Assembly (NCBI GenBank): GCA_001443005.1
Contig: LEKQ01000001.1
Coordinates: forward strand, 62,001-126,000
Origin: a bacterium GBS-1
GTDB taxonomy: Bacteria; Synergistota; GBS-1
Length of the DNA stretch: 64,000 nt
Reading direction: 5' to 3'
Position numbers and translations under genes: made by a program. A model generated the notes under the pieces. The model made no database searches and was not told the DNA's origin. It was given only the letters and a program-made list of their open reading frames with translations. Every line of letters starts with the position of its first letter. Position 1 is the first letter of the stretch. Positions 62,244 through 64,000 of this stretch are shown here, in pieces.

Positions 62244-63581
62244 ATGAAAAAAAGCAGAGATGAGTTAATAGAAGCTGTATTAAAAAGGGTTAAGGATGAA
62301 AAGATAAAGTTCATCGAGATATGGTTTACAGACATACTCGGTTTCTTAAAGGGATTTACCATAACAGCTAAGGAGCTGGAAAGGGCTTTCAGGGAAGGAT
62401 TTGGTTTCGATGGATCTTCAATAAAGGGGTTCACGAGAATCGATGAAAGCGATATGTTAGCTTTGCCCGACCCATCAACCTTCGCGAAACTACCCTGGTC
62501 ACCAGAAGAGGATGGAACAGCGCGTATGTTTGCAGATATAATGACACCAGACATGAAGCCCTTTGAGGGAGATCCAAGGTATGTCTTGAAGAAGAACTTA
62601 CAGAAAGCCAGAGATATGGGCTTTGAGTTCTTTGTTGGACCAGAGCTAGAGTACTTTTACATCAAAAGCAACAGAGAGCTAAAGGCATTAGACCATGGTG
62701 GATACTTTGACATGATACCAAGAGATGAAGCCATCGAACTAAGGAAGCAAACGATATTAGCGCTTGAGTCCATGGGAATAGAGGTTGAATATGCTCATCA
62801 TGAAGGAGCTCCCTCCCAACACGAAATAGACTTACGTTACAAAGATGCGCTAACGATGGCAGATTCTGTGATGACCTACAGATTTATAGTCAAGGAAATA
62901 GCCTATCGAAATGGCGTATATGCCACTTTCATGCCCAAACCTATATTCGGTGTAAACGGCTCTGGAATGCATACCCATATGTCACTCTTTAAGGATGGCA
63001 AGAACGCTTTCTATTCACCTACTGGATTATATAATCTTTCAGACATCGCTTTAGGATTCTTAGCTGGACTCTTAAAATACGCCCGCGAGATAACAGCTAT
63101 AACGTGCCAATGGGTTAACTCCTACAAGAGATTAGTCCCAGGATATGAAGCCCCAGTTTATATAACGTGGGCAAGAAAGAATAGATCCGATTTAATAAGG
63201 ATACCTTGGTATAAACCTGGAAAAGAAGAAGCTACAAGAATAGAATATCGATCACCTGATCCAGCATGTAATCCCTACTTAGCCTTCTCAGTAATGCTCG
63301 CAGCTGGCCTGGCCGGTATAAAGGAAGGTCTTACGCCTCCAGAGCCTGTGGAAGAAAACGTATATGAGATGAGCGAAGAGGAAAGAAAGAAGCGCGGTAT
63401 ACAAACCCTTCCCGGAAGCCTATACGAAGCCCTCGTACTTGCAGAAAATAGTGCTCTTGTTAGAGAAGCGTTAGGAGAACATGTATTTACGGAATTCATC
63501 GCCAATAAGAAGAAGGAATGGAATGAGTATCGAATTCAAGTAACAAGTTATGAGATTGAAAGATACCTACCTATCCTTTAG
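62244..63581 (+). CDS. glnA: Glutamine synthetase type I
   Basis: 445 residues. FTDILGFLKGFTI, GFGFDGSSIKGF, FFVGPELEYF, HHEGAPSQHEIDLRY, NGSGMHTHMSLF and YRSPDPACNPYLAF contain the metal, glutamate and ATP residues. The length and lack of the 25-residue insertion suggest the GSI-alpha type, without the adenylylation region of enteric enzymes. It assimilates ammonia into glutamine, which TrpG and HisH use as nitrogen donor. AAGGGAGGGAAAAGGA precedes ATG 62244. Confidence 0.97.
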   Translation: MKKSRDELIEAVLKRVKDEKIKFIEIWFTDILGFLKGFTITAKELERAFREGFGFDGSSIKGFTRIDESDMLALPDPSTFAKLPWSPEEDGTARMFADIMTPDMKPFEGDPRYVLKKNLQKARDMGFEFFVGPELEYFYIKSNRELKALDHGGYFDMIPRDEAIELRKQTILALESMGIEVEYAHHEGAPSQHEIDLRYKDALTMADSVMTYRFIVKEIAYRNGVYATFMPKPIFGVNGSGMHTHMSLFKDGKNAFYSPTGLYNLSDIALGFLAGLLKYAREITAITCQWVNSYKRLVPGYEAPVYITWARKNRSDLIRIPWYKPGKEEATRIEYRSPDPACNPYLAFSVMLAAGLAGIKEGLTPPEPVEENVYEMSEEERKKRGIQTLPGSLYEALVLAENSALVREALGEHVFTEFIANKKKEWNEYRIQVTSYEIERYLPIL

Positions 63582-63582
63582 C

Positions 63583-63969
63583 TTATTGTTCTATATAGGC
63601 TATAGCATCTATCTCTACCAAAGCTCCTTGCCTCGGTAAAGCGCTCACTTCAATGGTTGTGCGGGCTGGGGGATCTTCCTCAAAAAACGACGCATAAGCC
63701 TCATTAAAATCCTTAAATAGGCTAATGTCGGTCAGATAGCAAGTGGTCCTAACGATATCCTTCATGCTCCCACCCGCAGCCTCAACTATAGCTTTAATGT
63801 TTTCTAACACCCTCTTAGTTTGAGTCTTGATGTCTCCCTCTACAAGTTTTCCCGTAGAAGGATCAATGGCAATCTGTCCAGAAACAAAAAGTAGATTTCC
63901 ACACTTTATTCCCTGACTATAAGGACCTATAGCCTGAGGTGCTAAACTTGTTGAAATTCTCCTTTTCAT
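63583..63969 (-). CDS. ridA: RidA-family reactive enamine/imine deaminase
   Basis: 128 residues. AIGPYSQGIKCGNLLFVSGQIAIDP, NIKAIVEAAGGSMKDIVRTTCYL, Arg in PARTTIEVSALPRQGALVEIDAIAYI. The Arg and Glu of the active site are present. It hydrolyses 2-aminoacrylate and related imines released by PLP enzymes. AGGAGGGGTGAAAG precedes ATG 63969. Its stop is one base from the glnA stop. Bases 63970-64000 hold only its Shine-Dalgarno region. Confidence 0.96.
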   Translation of the reverse strand: MKRRISTSLAPQAIGPYSQGIKCGNLLFVSGQIAIDPSTGKLVEGDIKTQTKRVLENIKAIVEAAGGSMKDIVRTTCYLTDISLFKDFNEAYASFFEEDPPARTTIEVSALPRQGALVEIDAIAYIEQ

Positions 63970-64000
63970 CTTTCACCCCTCCTTACCATTCAAATTTAAT

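Overview
The window is 64 kb of dense, A+T-rich bacterial DNA. It holds about 62 protein genes and three tRNAs. There is no rRNA, CRISPR array or recognisable mobile element. Arginine is mostly AGA/AGG, GTG and TTG starts are common, and genes overlap or abut almost everywhere. The gene content suggests an anaerobic, probably thermophilic, deep-branching bacterium with two membranes. It has a TolC/RND efflux operon beside the rapZ-yvcK-whiA cluster best known from Firmicutes and also found in Thermotogota. It also has two TRAP transporters and a tRNA-Met/tilS/hpt/ftsH order like that of Bacillus. Synergistota, Thermotogota or Atribacterota relatives are plausible; the sequence alone does not decide between them.

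Layout. 1-4670: the end of moaC, a MOSC-like/MogA fusion, a Cof-type HAD phosphatase, then rapZ-yvcK-whiA. 4636-10373: a glycogen debranching enzyme, an MFS permease on the other strand and a Ca2+-type P-ATPase. 10359-17158: a complete trp operon, leader peptide-trpEGDCFBA, with its own promoter and an attenuator. 17189-20767: a GntR regulator and TRAP transporter 1. 20781-23922: gap-pgk-tpiA behind a leader terminator. 23971-24060: tRNA-Leu. 24222-30038: tolC, membrane-fusion and RND efflux genes, then a YkgJ-like protein. 30035-31230: CcdA and a TlpA-like thioredoxin. 31196-40534 (minus strand): histidine biosynthesis, hisZGDCBHAF and hisIE, with a TrpR-like regulator and a HAD phosphatase. 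A ROK kinase on the opposite strand lies between hisF and hisIE. 40771-44670: TRAP transporter 2 and a zinc alcohol dehydrogenase. 44714-45583: a rubrerythrin/VIT1 membrane protein. 45772-49813: two tRNA-Met genes, tilS, hpt, ftsH. 49832-56575: a hotdog thioesterase, a small Cys-rich protein, uvrB, yqhA, uvrA, rlmB. 56565-61224 (minus strand): pbp1A, mrp, polX. 61437-63969: a degenerate TroA-like protein, glnA and ridA.

Three things stand out. (1) The trp leader encodes a 28-residue peptide with three consecutive Trp codons. It is followed by six pairing segments that form two terminators in a mutually exclusive chain, so relief of the first would also relieve the second. (2) polX, and probably hisB, appear to start at CTG codons behind strong Shine-Dalgarno sequences; with ATG/GTG/TTG starts only, both proteins lose conserved N-terminal sequence. 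(3) Regulatory RNA structure recurs: hairpins sit between the binding-protein and permease genes of both TRAP operons, a terminator lies inside the gap leader, and the tolC Shine-Dalgarno is followed by its exact complement. All six convergent gene pairs overlap or abut, leaving no room for ordinary terminators between them.
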